DNA of 64,000 nt from Gadus chalcogrammus (GCF_026213295.1 NC_079419.1:8825624-8889623); one strand, 5' to 3'; counted from the first letter of the stretch, positions 34,555 through 49,488 are shown. Numbers and translations: made by a program. The notes: generated by a model not told the origin, from the sequence alone.

Positions 34555-36718
34555 TCATCTCTGATGTTCTCTCCCCCTCTCTTCCCCCCCCCCCCCCTCC
34601 CATCCATTCTGAGTTTTGGCAGGGCTGCCCAAAGGGGTTGTTTGTCTACAATCAATATTGTCACCGTTTTGCCCATTAGGAGGGCGTTGTTTTATTGTTT
34701 TGAGTGCAGATTTTACAAGAGAGGGGAATTCCTGAAATGGCCAGCGGCTAAACGTTTGTTTGTTCCCTTATCCCCCTTCTGTTTGTACTTCTCTGTTCTT
34801 TCTAAACATGCTTCTGATTTTGTTGTTGTGTTGATGATCATACACAACAACAACAACAACCAAGAGCCAACAAGACATTTCTGCTGCACATGAATTACAT
34901 TAACAATAAACAATATTCATCCTGATTATGCTTGATTAAGCGTTCTCATAGACCTAACTAGTTGGTGTAAAACACTGACGGTGTAAACCGTACATAATTT
35001 CCCCAAAGGACTTTTCGCGGGAGTTAGGGGAATGATTGGTTGGCACTGGGTCCATTCCAGCCGCGGCTGATTTGCAATTTAGGTGTGGCAGTGCAAGGCC
35101 AGAGGTGCTGGGTATGGCATTGAGCAGAACAGACAAGAGCAGTGATCTTGTCTGACACTGAATACGAGAGGAAGGGATTACCTTCTATAGCTGCCGAGGC
35201 GATTGCTTCCCAGATGTATTGAAATGAGGGTACGTCAGATTGCTTTCTGGACGTGACATGGAGGCAGATTTTCTTTATTTGAAAATATATAAATAATGTA
35301 TTTTGGCTCTCTTTTAAGCACTGAGTACATCAGACTTGAGGTGTGTCAAAAAGTCAGCGGTGCACGCAGACAACAATTCATCCAAATGTCTCAAAATTCC
35401 AGTTTTTTATCGATTGATGCCAATTAGTATGCATGTGCTTCACTGTCATGTCTCTCCACCGGCATGTTTAAACACGGTAGCCCGGCAGTGTGAAGCATAA
35501 TTTCAGCCAATCACCATCAGACAGAAGCCCCATCAGAGGTTGCGAAACCATTATGTCATATTTTATCCGTCTAAAGAGGAATTCTCCAACTTGCACATTT
35601 AAACCAAACCCCCCTCCGCCGGCCCTCCCTCCATCACCCTTGAGCTTACAAATATATTACAATATAAATGTCAGCAGGAAGCTGAATAGCGGCTTCCGGA
35701 ATGCTCCAGCAGGGACGAGTTAACGTGCTCCCTCTCCTATTGATTACAGTGTTCTCTATGGCCCCCAGCATGTGCCCGCTGCTGCAAGGCCGCCGCCCAG
35801 CAGCTGCTGCCAGCTGGAGACCGCCACCGATGGCATGCTGCTCCTACCCATCCATAAAGTGCCATTCCTGATGTGTCGCTACCATAATAGAGGGCATTCA
35901 ATACCGCTTTCATATTGCTGAGGCCGTATCGATCCGCTTTGCCGGGGCCCAGCGTTCCTATAGAGACGCTGATTACAGTGTGTGTGCGTGCACTTGTATT
36001 TATTGATCGGTCCCACCGGAACATTTTAATTGCACATCCACACTTTTGTGATCGATATATGCAGCTAAACTGCGCATTTAGTCTTGGGTTAAATGCGGCA
36101 TGTGCTGGCGAAACTTCACATTTTATTATTCGATATACAGTATATAGTTATTCACCCTGATCGGTGATTTGAAAAAGAGAGAGAGAGAGACGGAGACCGC
36201 TGGAGCTTCCCCGCCATTTGAGAAGAAGAGGCCTAAGGGGGAACACGGAAAGATACTTTGGTTTAGGACACGAGATACAGCGAGTTTAGACATGGCTGTA
36301 AATATCATGGGTATTACCGTAGCAGAAGTCAGACCTACATCACACCTGTATGGAAGGTGCAGGTGTAGAGAGCTGTAGGCCTGAGTGTTTATGACAAATG
36401 TCTCTTGCTAAATAAAAAGGTTATTGGTTCCTGCCGTAACCAGCAGAGGCAACTGTACTTTATATAACCCGTGATTTGAAAACAGCCCGGGGAGCCCGAT
36501 TCAACGCGAATTTGCATCCGCCATTTTTAGCCTAAACACCATAAATATTCAAACAGTCTTCGAGAAAATGTTAAACCAGGCGAGTTTTTTAATCTTATTT
36601 TTGTCGCCGCTCATAGACGCAATGCAGTTGTGGTATTTCCAAAAAATCGGTTTCGCTAACCGCTCGTGTACTCCCAACATGACTGCCTACGTGTTGTGGA
36701 GTACTCATTCTTGAGCCA

Positions 36719-36787
36719 AGAGAGAGAGAGAGAGAGAGAGATGAGATGAGAGAGAGAGAGGAGAGAGAGATGAGAGGGAGAGAGAGA
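36719..36787. repeat. (GA)n microsatellite, shortened and interrupted, copy B
   Basis: Counterpart of 11033-11128, about 27 bp shorter with GATGAGATG-type breaks. Confidence 0.95.
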
Positions 36788-38868
36788 TTGGCAAGCTGGA
36801 TATGGATAGATATTGTATTGCTAATAACCTGAGAGACATCCACGAATGCTGAGCTCCTCCTTTTCCCCGACACAGAACACCCCTGGCCGGGTCGCTGTGC
36901 AGTGCTCAACTCTGCTGGAGCCACCAGTGCTGACAGCGGCAGAACACAAGGACCACTGGTGTCTGTGAATGCCCGCTTAATACCCTCTACCGGGTCTTAG
37001 GGAGAAGGGAGAAAGGAGGAGAGGAGCAAGAGAAGGCGGGATGGGAGGGAGGGACAGTGTGGTGGGAGCGAGTCATGAGCCACCGCTGTGGTTTGGAAGA
37101 CTTGAGGAACTGTTGTGAGCTTTTGTGGTAGAAGTGACACTGACATTTAAAGCAGAAAGGGATATGGAGCCAAGGAGCACGTTACTTATGCTTAGGAACA
37201 CATTATTTATGCTTTGGCAATTGATGACTCTATGAAAATAATCAATATCATCATAAGGGCAAATCTATATGTAATAGATTTTTCACATACAAACTGCCAC
37301 TTTTGATTATTTGATTTGTATTGATCAATATTATTATTATTATTAGTTTGTTAATGAGGCTACGGAAGGATTTCCTGTATAAGCTAGCCCCTGACCTACT
37401 TTCTGTGCTAATGGTTGCTGTCATGGGAAGCCTATTATAACTCTAGATGAAATATTCAGGATGTTCAGCAGAATATCTCATTTTTTCCTGGTTCTTATTT
37501 GGGAGTTCCTTTCCATACAAAATAATGTATGAAACGTCCTAAATTTTCTGGATTCAGAAAATGACATGCACATTTCTGGAAATCGAGGAACAGAACCACC
37601 TTCAAAAGCACCCTTTACCATTGTCAACCCATAGAAGGTGAAGTCGCATGCATTTTATTCATTAGAGATGGATTTCAGCCACTTAACGATTGAGTCATTG
37701 TTATTCATTAAGTGTTGCCACCTCACCTCAACCAGCTTTCACTGCCCAGATCTGCTTTCAGGGGAGATTAAGCTTTTTCACACAACCTCCTGATGTCTAA
37801 AAGCCTGCTTAGCTTATTGCTAACAAGGCTATATCAAGGAATTATAATGTCATTTTCTTTCTTGTTTTGAATTCGGTGGTATCAGACAGGGCTTGCCATC
37901 GCAATTAAGACGGCCAAAGATGGTTCTGGTGAGTTTCCGTCAATTGTAAGGGCAACAATTCCTACTTAAGTACCAAAAAATGTAGATTTAACTCCTTTTT
38001 AACACCTTGTAATGGCCAAGCACAGCTAAAAAGCCAGAAAGATGTCATGAAACATTTTTTATTGCACTAGCACATCATAAACGCAATTACCTTCCATACA
38101 CACATGGTTCCAGCAACATTTAATTTGAAAAATAACCTCTTTTCAATTTCCACTTGGTTTAATGTCCGTTTTCTTTTCTTCATTTTTTTTTGTGTTCCAC
38201 AAAACAATTTTGCAAAGGGGTACTTTAGAAAATGAAGCCAGAACCTACATTTTCATGTAAGACCATACAATTGTTATGCTCATTAGACCCAATGCTGTGA
38301 TGCTGAGTGGGCGCCATTAAAAGACCTACAGATCAGAATGGTTCATGACCATTGCCGTGCTTGGATATGATGCTTCAATCAGTGGACCGGCTGAGGCTGT
38401 TGCCCTTAATGAACTTGTTTGCCATACTGTGTTGGTTATTTATCCAAAGTCCCTTATGCTTTTCTCTTACAGGTTACATTTCCACACAGTTTGACGATGC
38501 CTTTCTTTGTTGACCTCGATGCCACACAACCAACCGTGATTCTACTCCATGCAGCCTAATATCAATCCTTTACCTAAGAGATCCTCTTCAAAGACTTCAG
38601 CTCAGCCAACCACCCTTTAAACACTTTCTTTTTTTGAGCGTTTTTCATTTAATGAGAGGCACTTACAGCAGGCTCTCTAACACAATCAGATGGTTTCCCT
38701 TCAACCTCTGGGAAAGACATTAATGAAATGCTTCCCCAAGCTTAATAATGTCACTTGGTAGGGAAGCGACATTTCATTTCCATTCAGTGACCCTCCGTTA
38801 AATTAAAGCTTATTTCTCGGATGTGTGTTTTTCGCTATGGCGGTAGGGTGTCTGTGTGTGTGTCTGTC

Positions 38869-38920
38869 GGGGGGGACGGGGGACAGGGGACCGGGGTGAA
38901 GGGGGGGACGGGGGGGATGG
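38869..38920. repeat. G-rich minisatellite, copy B
   Basis: Same site as 13210-13270 but one 10-bp GGGGGGGAC-type unit shorter. Confidence 0.85.
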
Positions 38921-39125
38921 GTTGCTCACACCCCCGCACACGCTTTCAGCTGCACGGAGCAGAATGCTGGCCCTCTCCTGTCTCATTCAGAGCAGGGACT
39001 AGATCTGATTACAGTGCTCGGCTGGGCAATCCTGCAGCGGCGGGCAGCCACCGCGCAATCTCCTCCTCAGAGTCTGTTGGTAAATTTACACAATGCTTAT
39101 GGGATTCCAGTGTGAGATTGCACAG

Positions 39126-39143
39126 CCCCCCCCCCCCCCCCCC
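39126..39143. repeat. poly-C run, copy B
   Basis: Eighteen C, against twenty in copy A (13476-13495). Confidence 0.95.
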
Positions 39144-40678
39144 TCCCCCATAGATTTGTGGCTGTAGGAAAGGGGAAAGGATGTAGGGGACGCAACACTT
39201 CCTGTATGCCTGTACACGCACCTCAAACGGAAAGTTGTTATATTATTGTTATTATTGTTGTATTGCTAGCAGCAACTGTCACTACAGTGAGCACATCAAG
39301 GATTGTCCTTGATGGTCTAAAAACCCACTAAAAAAACTTGAAAAACAAACAAACAGAAACAAACAAAGAAAACAAAACTTCAAGATGACATTGAAATATT
39401 GCCGTCGGGTTGAATGGCAGGAGTATACCATTTATTGTTTTACAGCAGACCACAGTATTTGGTAAATTGCCAAAAGGAAAATATGCCCTTCATTGGTTAA
39501 GACCTCCAAACAAGGGGACATTCCCCGGACCAGTAGACACCAGACCAATGGTGATCGCACTGCTGTGATTAATAATGCATTAATTATTAATGAATACTAG
39601 TCAACAACAAAACAACAACCTTTTTTTTGTCCTTTGGTGGAACTGTATCGTATTTAAGGGTGAATGTAAACATATTCCTTGACGGCAGCTCTCGACTGAG
39701 GAGAACTATGTGCCACAAAAGCATGTCAAATCAAAAGAAAACCCAAAAGAAAATCAAGATTCACCTCCAAGACAGATCGGCAGCTTTAGAAAAAGAAATA
39801 CATCTTTGAGCATTTTCGCTTTTTAACGTTCTCATACAGTTACGGTATGTTACATTTCTCTCTCTTTTTATTTTTATTTTAAATGGGTACAGGTGAGCTC
39901 AAGCATGACTGCAAAGCCTCCATCAGAGGGAGGCTGGAAAGGTTAACCTCTCCTCGGCCGGCCTCAATTATAACATCATGTGCAGCATTTGGCAAAAACA
40001 TGAAACCTCCTTTTAGTGAAGCAAAAACACCAGGATCACTAAAAGCACATGTAGGAGAGTACAAGGAGAGGAGTGAAGGAGGAAGAGGAGGGAAGAAGAG
40101 AACAAGGTAACAATTACGCATAGCTGGCCGACGATCCGGCCCACGTTTTAGTTTAGCTGATATCTTTTTTTATAAATCCTGTGTTTTTAGTTCTGTACAC
40201 CTTTAACATGGTCTCCTTCTGCAGTCGCTGACTGTTACGATGACCGTCAATGCCGCCACTGGCCGTTGCCATGGCTCCTTAAACAATATTTCTGTTGTTA
40301 AGCATATAAGACAGCAGTGATTCAATATAAAACTTCAATTCATTCGAGCGGGGGCCCCCGAAGGGGTTTCCGGTGAGCTCTCACATAAATCCATCTCTCT
40401 CGGTCGCCATTTATATTCCTTATCAACACACGCCGCAATTATTATCTTGTCCCCCGTAGCAACGGTCACGGATACACAAAGCCACCTGGTATTCTGCGAA
40501 AACCAAGGGCATCGTTCTCATGTCCCAAAGGGGAGTGGTGGGAGGGAGGGGGGAGGGGGGGAGTTTTGAGGGGTTGGAGTTCATCCCAGCGTAGCACAGT
40601 GTTCAACAGTGTACATGTACATACGTACTACGGTACCCACGGCACGTGACTTCTGGTCTTTGTACGGCGGGCTATCTT

Positions 40679-40717
40679 GGGGGGGGGGGGGGGGTGGGTG
40701 GGTGGGTGGGTGGGTGG
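40679..40717. repeat. G run plus (GGGT)n in ntng1 3' UTR, copy B
   Basis: Counterpart of 15031-15068, in the same position just past the stop codon, with one more G in the homopolymer. Confidence 0.9.
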
Positions 40718-40763
40718 ACAAGGTCAGCTACGCCCCCACGCCCCACGCCTCCCTTCCCCCTCC

Positions 40764-41017
40764 TCAGCAGAGCGTCATGGACAACAGGGGCAGCGCCAGG
40801 GCGGCGAGGGCCCCCAGGGGGCCGCTGTGGTGGCTGGGCTGCAGCAGCAGCAGCAGCAGGGGGTCCTGTCCGGACGACTGGCCGTCGCACTCGCCCCCCG
40901 AGCAGCGCGCCCTCTCGCACAGGACGCCGGTGAAGCCCGCAGAGCAGTGGCACCGCTGGTGGTGGTGGCAGGTGCCGCCGTTCTGACAGCGCAGCATCGC
41001 GTTGTCGCACACCCGCG
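40764..41017 (-). CDS. ntng1: ntng1 terminal coding exon (copy B)
   Basis: Same exon as 15115-15368, with no coding difference seen by eye: EGF-like module with RCQNGGTC and AGFTGVLCE, six-Leu run, hydrophobic GPI-signal tail and TGA at 40764-40766. It has the same acceptor (CCGTCTCCGCAG) and starting phase. If the duplication is an assembly artefact this is the other allele or the same exon counted twice. If it were real, copy B would be the set nearest the (unseen) 5' exons and so the one more likely to be spliced into the full transcript. Confidence 0.93.
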
Positions 41018-41064
41018 CTGCGGAGACGGAGGAAGGGGTGTGTGTGGGGAATTGAAAATAGGTT

Positions 41065-41082
41065 GGGGGGGGGGGGGGGGGG
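41065..41082. repeat. 18-base G run near last ntng1 acceptor, copy B
   Basis: Four bases shorter than the copy A tract at 15416-15437; same distance from the acceptor. Confidence 0.95.
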
Positions 41083-43667
41083 AGGGTGGAAGGGTGGAGA
41101 TAGATTGGGGGGGGAGAGACATGAGGTTGGAGGGTGGCGGGGGGGGGGTGTAGCAGTGATTAATAGATCGCAGGGAGTCAGTGGGGAGCATCCAGAAGCA
41201 GGATTTGTCAGAGAGGAGGAGAGGGGGGAGCAGGTGAGCGAGATGCCATTTCCCTCAACCTGCCTGCCTCGGAGCAAGGTTCCAGAAATGTGGCTTAACG
41301 CGTTGGGAAGGGATGAACCAAGCAACGGTCACGAGAGGGAACAAACCACAATACAAACAGGTGCGGAGAGCTTGGTGCACGCTGTTGTCCAGCCTAACCC
41401 TTGCAACCCTTTCAAAACGAGTCCATGCGGCGTGCCAATGATTTGTTGCGACAGGGACTACTGTAGTAGAAAGACCTTCAGTGGATTTGTTTTTAAGCCA
41501 GAAAAGGAGTACATAATACTAACAGGTGAATGGAGGAGCCAATGGAATCCTAGCCTTGAGAGACCTTCCTGATCTCACAAGTTTACCTCATGATAAGTTC
41601 AGATAAGTCCGGCCTTAGGGAGCCCTTCCCAAGGATGTTAGCGCTAAGGGGAGAGAGTTTCAGACTTCTTGACGAAGCATGAACACTGCACTCAAAATTC
41701 AGTGTACAAAATTGACGGTTTTATCCAAAATAGGCTGAATAATGCTCAAATACCAACAGAATACGGACAGAGTAGAGATGTCTTTCCTTTTCTTCCAAAG
41801 AGATCAGGCAAGAGTGAAGAGAGCCAGGACGTCACTTAGTCATTTAATCTGATTGGCTGTAGTTTTTGGAACAACATAAGGCGACGTCCATGCTTGGAAA
41901 GTAATTGCTGACCAGCTGAGGCCACTGATATTCATTGGGAAACGCTTGAATATCTGGAAAGTCTAACAAGGATAATGGAATCTGGGAAGAGGTAGGAATC
42001 GCTGTTGGATAGACTGTGGAATAGTGGAATGGAAATTAGCTTCCCTGTGACTTCCGATTGAACACACACGCACGCATAGACATTGGCGCGCATGTGTTCA
42101 TGTACACAAACACTTTGATGGCATGAGGGTTGATAGGGGAGTGAATGTCTTCCCCTTTATTAACAGCACCCCATGCTCTACGTACTATATGCAAAGGGGA
42201 TTGAGCAATTACCATTTCACCGTTATTACTGATATTTTCTTATTATTTCTCTATCCTTCCGAGACCAACAGGAAATAAACAATATTGTCATTGCTTTGTT
42301 TTAGTCTGAGCTATTCAAAATTATTAGAACTAGATATGTTTATATTGCTGTCTCCTGAAGAAATCGATATATATAGAGGAAAAAATATTTGTACCTAATC
42401 AGGTTAGCTGGATCTTCCCTGCCTGCAGTTGTAAAACCCTGGAAAAGGTCTTATTTGCCAAGAGATTTCCATTTAATTGGATATCTCGTCCTGCATGAAT
42501 AGTAATCACATATCTGGGTCTTTGTAATGGGGCTCATTCGCAGAATACACCAAACAAATAATAATTGCTTGCTCAGAAAGCAATTAAAGATATTTGGATT
42601 GCATTCATCATTCATTCATTTATTTACCCTCCCCCCGCCAGTTCCACACACTTTTCCACATACAACAGACAAACGTACACGCATTCAAACCCAATTTAAC
42701 ATGTTTCACCTTTAAAAAAAAAAAAAAAAACGACATTCCAACGGTCTGCTGAATCACAATTGTGTTTGAACTACTTCAACAGACCGACTGTTCTTTCATT
42801 GGCTAATCCATCTGTTAACTTGGGTGCCATTGGCTTGATTTTATGCAAGCTCTGTGTTCTTCTTAGACACACCTGGGGGGCGATTGTCTTTCTAGACGCT
42901 TTCCTTTTCACCCAATTAGCTTGTTTCCTTCTGAGGTTGGTGCTCTGGGTGTTTCTGTAAGGGTCCTATCGTTCCCGTCCTGATTTTTACTGTTCCGCTG
43001 CTGCACTTTAAAGGTATTTCGACTGCAATATCGGTTGTGTCCCCACAACAAATCATGGCAATTTCTTTGCACGCTAGGTACATTCTCAGGTCTTATTTTG
43101 GCAGTACTTATTTTGTTGGTTAGAGCGAGGAAAAAACAATGATTAACTGATCCATTTCAAATGCACACCGACGTGTTTCAACACATCTGTCAGTCTGACT
43201 TGACGACTCTCCGGACACAGATGGACTGATAGATATTTATATGTAGATGTGTAAAACATGCAGTGGAATAGCGTATCAACATGCCTCATCATGCATGATA
43301 TAAATGCAAACATGCAACCACCAGATAAACAAACACACATGCATAAAGCATGACGCTCGCGCACACCCACAGTCACAGAGGCAACGATTTGTATTTCTCC
43401 CCTTTTTTTCTCCCAACACATTTCCTTTGACACAATGTTCGTTGCACCATCGCCTTCCGCCCCGCGACAAGGCCTCGCGGGTCAGGCATAACAAGCGTTG
43501 AGCGCTGGCTTGCGAGTTCAACGGGCTGCCTGACGCAGCCCTTGCGGAGACATATGTGCACCTCACACCTCTGTCGGCGGCGTGCGACACCCAGTAGCTG
43601 CAGAAGCAGTTGTGACAAGGGGGCCGCCCTGGCGGCACGAAGGAACCGCTAAAACCACTGCTACGTT

Positions 43668-43987
43668 GTGAGCACCTTGTTGTTTAATGTAACTTGGATT
43701 ATAACATTTGTTTCATTTTTGCTGAATATATATACATTTCTATTATATTTTATGTATTATATTGTATATAATGTGTCTCTTAATGTGTTGTCTATTGTTG
43801 TGGTGTTGTTTATTTTCCTTTTGATTGAATGTCTGTACTGTCTGTATGTATTCTGTATGTATATCCTTTTTTTGTAAATTGTCTTTGAGTATTTAGAAAT
43901 ACGGTATAAAAAACGGATACATTATTATTATTATTTTTATATTATTTCTTCATATTATTATTTAATTTTTTCCTACCACACCCTATA
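43668..43987 (+). mobile_element. Probable LINE/SINE 3' tail, copy B
   Basis: Counterpart of 18026-18345 with the same CTTTGAGT...TATAAA and ATT tail. Confidence 0.5.
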
Positions 43988-44301
43988 TTGTACCAAACTG
44001 ACAATTTCGTCGTATGTCCATCTGTCACAGACTGCCCTCAACTGCACCTGTATCCAATAGCAGCGCTGGATGAAGCACACGGTTTTCAAGAGAGGAAATC
44101 ACCGACATGACCTTAACAAGTCCAGGCAGCGTTTCTAATCTGTTCATCTCCCACAGTGAACGATGAATGTGCTCAGATACTGTACAACTGTGATTTGTCA
44201 GATATGGCACCTCACAGTATGATACCAGGAGGAAAGTCTCAAATCAATAATCCAGGCACCATAACAGCTGTCACTCTACTCTGCGGTAGAAGCCTGAGCT
44301 T

Positions 44302-44423
<122 letters not shown>

Positions 44424-47082
44424 TGTGGAAGACCACCAACAAATTTATATATAAAGCCCTCTGGCCACTGAGAATGAAATAACAACTCCTTTGCGATATT
44501 ACTTGAATGAGTAAAAATGTTGGTTCAGGTTCTTCATTTTCTTCTTCCTTGCCGGTCCGGGGCAATGAGATTAAGAATGTTTTAGGCAAGACAAAGAGCT
44601 TGTCAATACGGGGGGGCACATTTAAGAATTTTCTAATTATAAGCTGTGAAAGTGGATAGCGTAGCTCCAATTACCGAAGATCGATATCTCTCTCCGTGAT
44701 GTCAGGGTGAGATGAAATCCAAGTTTGACCATGTCTCCGGTTATCATATTAGCTTGCGGCCTGTTAGCTATTAGCCAAGATGAGGAGCTTGTCATGCTAT
44801 TACCAGTGGACAGCTGCAGAGCGCAGGAGCCTCAGACTGGCTTCACCTTGTCCTGGCATACTGCAGCAAGAGGTGAGAAATTCCCTCCAGTTATACATAA
44901 TCTGTATTCAGCTTCTAACAATATAGTGCTGTTTTCTCTCTATCCAGAAGAGCAAATACCCACAAACTTGGACACCGGTTTGAAGTAAAATAAATCATGC
45001 ATTATGAAGAATTCGTGATTGTATTATTATATATATTTGCATTTGTTGTATAGTATAATAAAAGGTTTTCATGAGATTTATTTGAACTCTCCCTAACTTC
45101 ACCAATACACTGCAGAACTATTATGTACCGGTATACGGCTGTGCCTCAAGGTCTCTGTTCAGTCCACATCATCTTTTAATAATCAGATTTTGAGTCCAGG
45201 CAAGCAGTCTTGCTCTGATCCTACCTGCCAAAGCATGGTATCACGGTGTCATGGCAACTGGTAAGAACCACATAGCCCAGAAAACATCTAACTTCATCCT
45301 GTAATCTTCAAGCGATGCCTTCTCAAGGTGTTTGATGCAGAAATAGAAACCACCAATGGTAATTTGAACCACAAAGAAAACCTGCGTTTTCAACGGTGTT
45401 GCTTGCTCACAGGAACATAGCCAAAACAACACAGAGTGCTAGTCTGCTGGAGATCAAAACATGAGAATACGGCATTGCACTCATTATGGTTGGAGGTTTA
45501 CGAATGCATGCCACGTTATTTGAAAGTTAGAAAAATGTCATTGAGGTATGGTTTTAAATTAACTTCCACGAGATTCGATCAAATAAAAATGTTGGAATAA
45601 ACGCTGCAGTTGGTACTGCAATGAATAAAGGCCGACACGATGAGTGACCTTGTTCCCAACATGCCTAGAGCTTTACGGACAAAATGTGTTCAGCAGAAAA
45701 GCAGCACAGGGCCTCTTTGAAACAGTCAGCGGCATCTCTACACACCGGTACAAGTCTCAGGAATATGTTACCTTTATTCTATCTCTGTTGGAATCATGCA
45801 CTGGATGGGTTTACACCAGTGAATCAAATACCAATCATTAGAGCTGAGAAGGAAATGGAAGAAAACCAGCCAACGCTACCTTACATGTTCTCATTGATCG
45901 CACAAAATCCTTAAAGCCCACTTTTAATTTATAGAGAGCAACAAAGCTGATGCGTCTGAGCACCCACACTACACACACAATCTGGGCTGGGGGATTAGCA
46001 GGAGATAGCCAAAGATCAATCTACATAAACCCCCTCTGGAGGCAGCTCCTTTCTCACTATTCCATGTGTTAGTGGCCCAAAGAGCTGGATCGCACTCCAG
46101 AGCGTTCTGGGTAATTAAAGAAAGAGTGAGCATGGGCAAAAGACAGAAACGGCAAGCTGTGGATGTGGTGACGGGGGTGAGGTTCCACGGTGGGGAATGT
46201 TTTTTTTTCTTGCGTGCATTTCTTTTTTTAAACATTTTACATTTAGGGGGTGCGTGCTAGGGTCCAGTTTGGGATCTAGCCGTTAAAAACAGGGCCAATC
46301 GGGTGCTCGCTTTGGGATTTGAATCGTCATGCTGAAGCTGTGAGAGCCTACCTTGGTTACGATTTGCAACACCAAGGGATGAAGCATTTGCCCGATCTGT
46401 GTAAAAATAGGAGAGGTCATAAATTACAATGGGTTTTGGTATATGTATACGCGTACGCTGCGAATGGATTTGAATGCATACGCATTGGACAGCATCAGCA
46501 TGCATAGGCTCAGCATGCACACACAGCATGCCATGGACTCCTCATGCATGTAAACGCCATCAGGGCTGTCTACTGATTGGGTAACATAATATGTTATGTT
46601 TCGAGGCTGGAAAATGATTCTCATGGAATCGGTTTTATGCACAGGACATTGCATGCTCAGGAGTAATATAATTTACAGCATACTAACATTGCAAAACAAT
46701 GCTAATGAATGCAGGAAAATCCACACTAATTTGACTGGTCTAGCAGTGAAAATAATTGCAGCCACATGTTGATTTGATAGAATAATGGTAATAAAAACCA
46801 CCAACTTCGAGCACCACTTATTGAATATATTTTTTGGTTTGAATAATTTGGTTTTAAAACAACCAAAATAATGTACTGTACTCTCAAATCGTGTTTGTTG
46901 AATACTCCTTAGAGATTTAAAAGTATATAATTGTGAGGGACATGGCTTTAGGGCCAAAACAGTTTTTCTCTTGTCCCGATCAATAGCATCAATCAACTGA
47001 ATATGTGCCCACACGGGAAGAGAAAACAATTCATTAGAAGTGGATTAGCCAATGCCAAGTTCTAAAGGCTTGATCTACTTAC

Positions 47083-47109
47083 CTGAAGCTCCGTGACCAC
47101 TGGGAATAC
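47083..47109 (-). CDS. ntng1: ntng1 27-nt microexon (copy B)
   Basis: Identical to the copy A microexon at 21429-21455, including GTAAGTAG donor and TTCGCAG acceptor, and encoding the C-IPSGHGAS-A linker after splicing. It is conserved while flanking intron differs slightly (for example, a GCATGCC/ATGCC indel about 30 bp away). Confidence 0.87.
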
Positions 47110-47741
47110 CTGCGAAAAAGCACACAGAAAAAAAATCATCAAGGCATGTCTTCACTTTTTCTTTTGATGCATTTATTTATCCTTTTTAACCACACAGCGG
47201 CATTTACGGTTTTCCCGGGCCAAGACAATATTTAGCCAATATGTTTAGCAATTAGCAGCAATTACAGATCAGTGGAGGTTCTAATCACTGTGTGCTCAAA
47301 CACCCGCCCTTTGCTGATGATAATAACAGGTTTGAAACCATGACGATCCCTGTTCGTAATCAACATTGGGAGAACAGCTTCTTTCACCCGCACTCCAGAG
47401 CCTCTCCCTATTGGATGATTTGGGTCCGTCCTAGGAACACAGTTTAAACATTGTCTTGTAGTATTTCACTTAATCTGCTTGAAATACCGCATGGTATCTG
47501 GTTGTGAGAATATTTTTTTGCTGGAGATACAGATATAGGGTGAGCAGATCCATTAGTGGATTGTATCACTTATCCAAGAAAACTGGTTAGCAAATCCAGA
47601 CTCAAATATTAACCTTCACAGAATAGTAGACAATATGGCTTTATTGTTACTAACCCAGTATTTTTGGGCCATTGGAGTATCGTACTATAATCCTTTGACC
47701 TAAACTATTTATTTTTGGTAGAAAAGCGGTAAAAGGAGACA

Positions 47742-47850
47742 CCATTACATTTAGCTTGTCGTTCACCAGACGCTTTTATCCAGAACAACTAGCGAAGATG
47801 GGAACAATCAAAGCATAATCAATATTGGAGCATCAGTGTACGTCTAGGGT
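47742..47850. mobile_element. Dispersed fish-type repeat fragment, copy B
   Basis: Counterpart of 22100-22215, with CAGACGCTTTTATCCAG intact where copy A has a G for T substitution. Confidence 0.5.
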
Positions 47851-49488
47851 TGCCAACGCAATCAGATACAAGGATAATATGGGACATGTTTTATTATATT
47901 GGGTTTGATAGGGCTGTTATGGCCATTGTGTTAATGAGGTTATTATACTATTAAGAAGAGGCGTGAATTACTGGGAATTAACAAGACTATTCTAAATTGT
48001 TCTGAGAAAGTGCTTGATACCATATGAATTTTTGGTATACCTGGGTATATACATTCCTCATTAGTTGGACCAAATACTAATTAATTTACTCAGTTGCTGC
48101 ATATTTAGGCTAGAATGATGAATAAACTTTGAAAAGTTTTTTAAGGTTAAATTTAACAAAATCTTCCTCTGGACTTGGAGTATATTTCTGGAGGGCAGCC
48201 TTGGTCTAAATTGTAACAAAAAATTGATTAAACTCTACTTGATATGGACCGTCCTCCTTCTGTCTAGTAGTGTTGGTAGGTGGAAGATTTGCCCTTTAAT
48301 CAGGGCATTTTTCATCAGGACCAGCATTGTTTTCTCGACTGAATTGGGCATCCGTCGGTCAGTGATTTAGTTAATTACGATTTCCTCTCTGTTCGCCAAC
48401 ATCTAATCAACTGAACAGTTTCGGACAGTAAAAAACAAACAAAAAAAAACCAGCTGCTGGGACTTACATGCCACCACGGTTGGATAGAAAAATAAATAAT
48501 TCACCATCAGCAACATTTCTTCAAAGCATCCTGTGAGGTACATTTTTCCAGATGATGTCAACCTGTATTTCCTAAACCAATGCATTTGAGGAATGGAGGG
48601 GCCGGAAATACTGCCCTGTGAAAGGCGACAAGTTTGCACCAAACTATGAATCCCTCAGCCCTCCCTAAACTTCTACCGGCGACCTGTGAACTCGTTTTGT
48701 AACACAAGGGAGAAGGCAGACTGACGTTCCCAGCAAAAGTGGCCTGTCAACATAATTCCGCCAGTGATTTCTCTTCGGCTCTGCAGGTGTCTAAAGAGAT
48801 TTCTTCCTCCCCCTACCCCTCGCTTCAGGGGCCAGGCTATTGGCCGGGCTCCCATGCAGCCATCCAGCTGACCACCTCGCCCCCCCTGGCAACGCAGGGT
48901 TCCATCTTTGGCTCCTCAACGTATTAGGTGAAGGCTCACGTGTGACAGGCATATTTGCCTGCACGTGCAGAGAGATGTGAATATGTAACACCCCCCCCAC
49001 CCCCCCACCATCACCACCCTCTATAATGTCCCTACTTTTGAGATAGATGACTACCATGATTAAGGGGGAGGACTTGATGACAGATGAAAGCTATTAAAGT
49101 GTAATTACATTCTGCCCGTTCAGCGAATTTGTCTCTATAAGACGGCCTTATGTTTAATATCCTCGCAGGGAAACATGAGCCCCACAGTACGGGCGGCAAT
49201 CGGCATGTTGTCGGAACGGGGAAAGTGGGGGCTGTACTTTACTTACAGAAGAACAGGGATAATTCAGGACAAGGGAGCAATATCATAACGGCAGTGGCGT
49301 ATGCAACATTATTGTATTGTAGGCTCTTGCCAGACAGGCGTTAATATTGCACTTGATACGGCTAGGCCAGGTTTCATCAGTTCGGTGCAGATGTGACCGT
49401 AGTGTTGTATTATTTTCCTTTTTTTCCTTTTTAATAACGGCCTGTCAATCCGGCGACAACCAAACATTGCGAGGTGGCTCATAACGTG

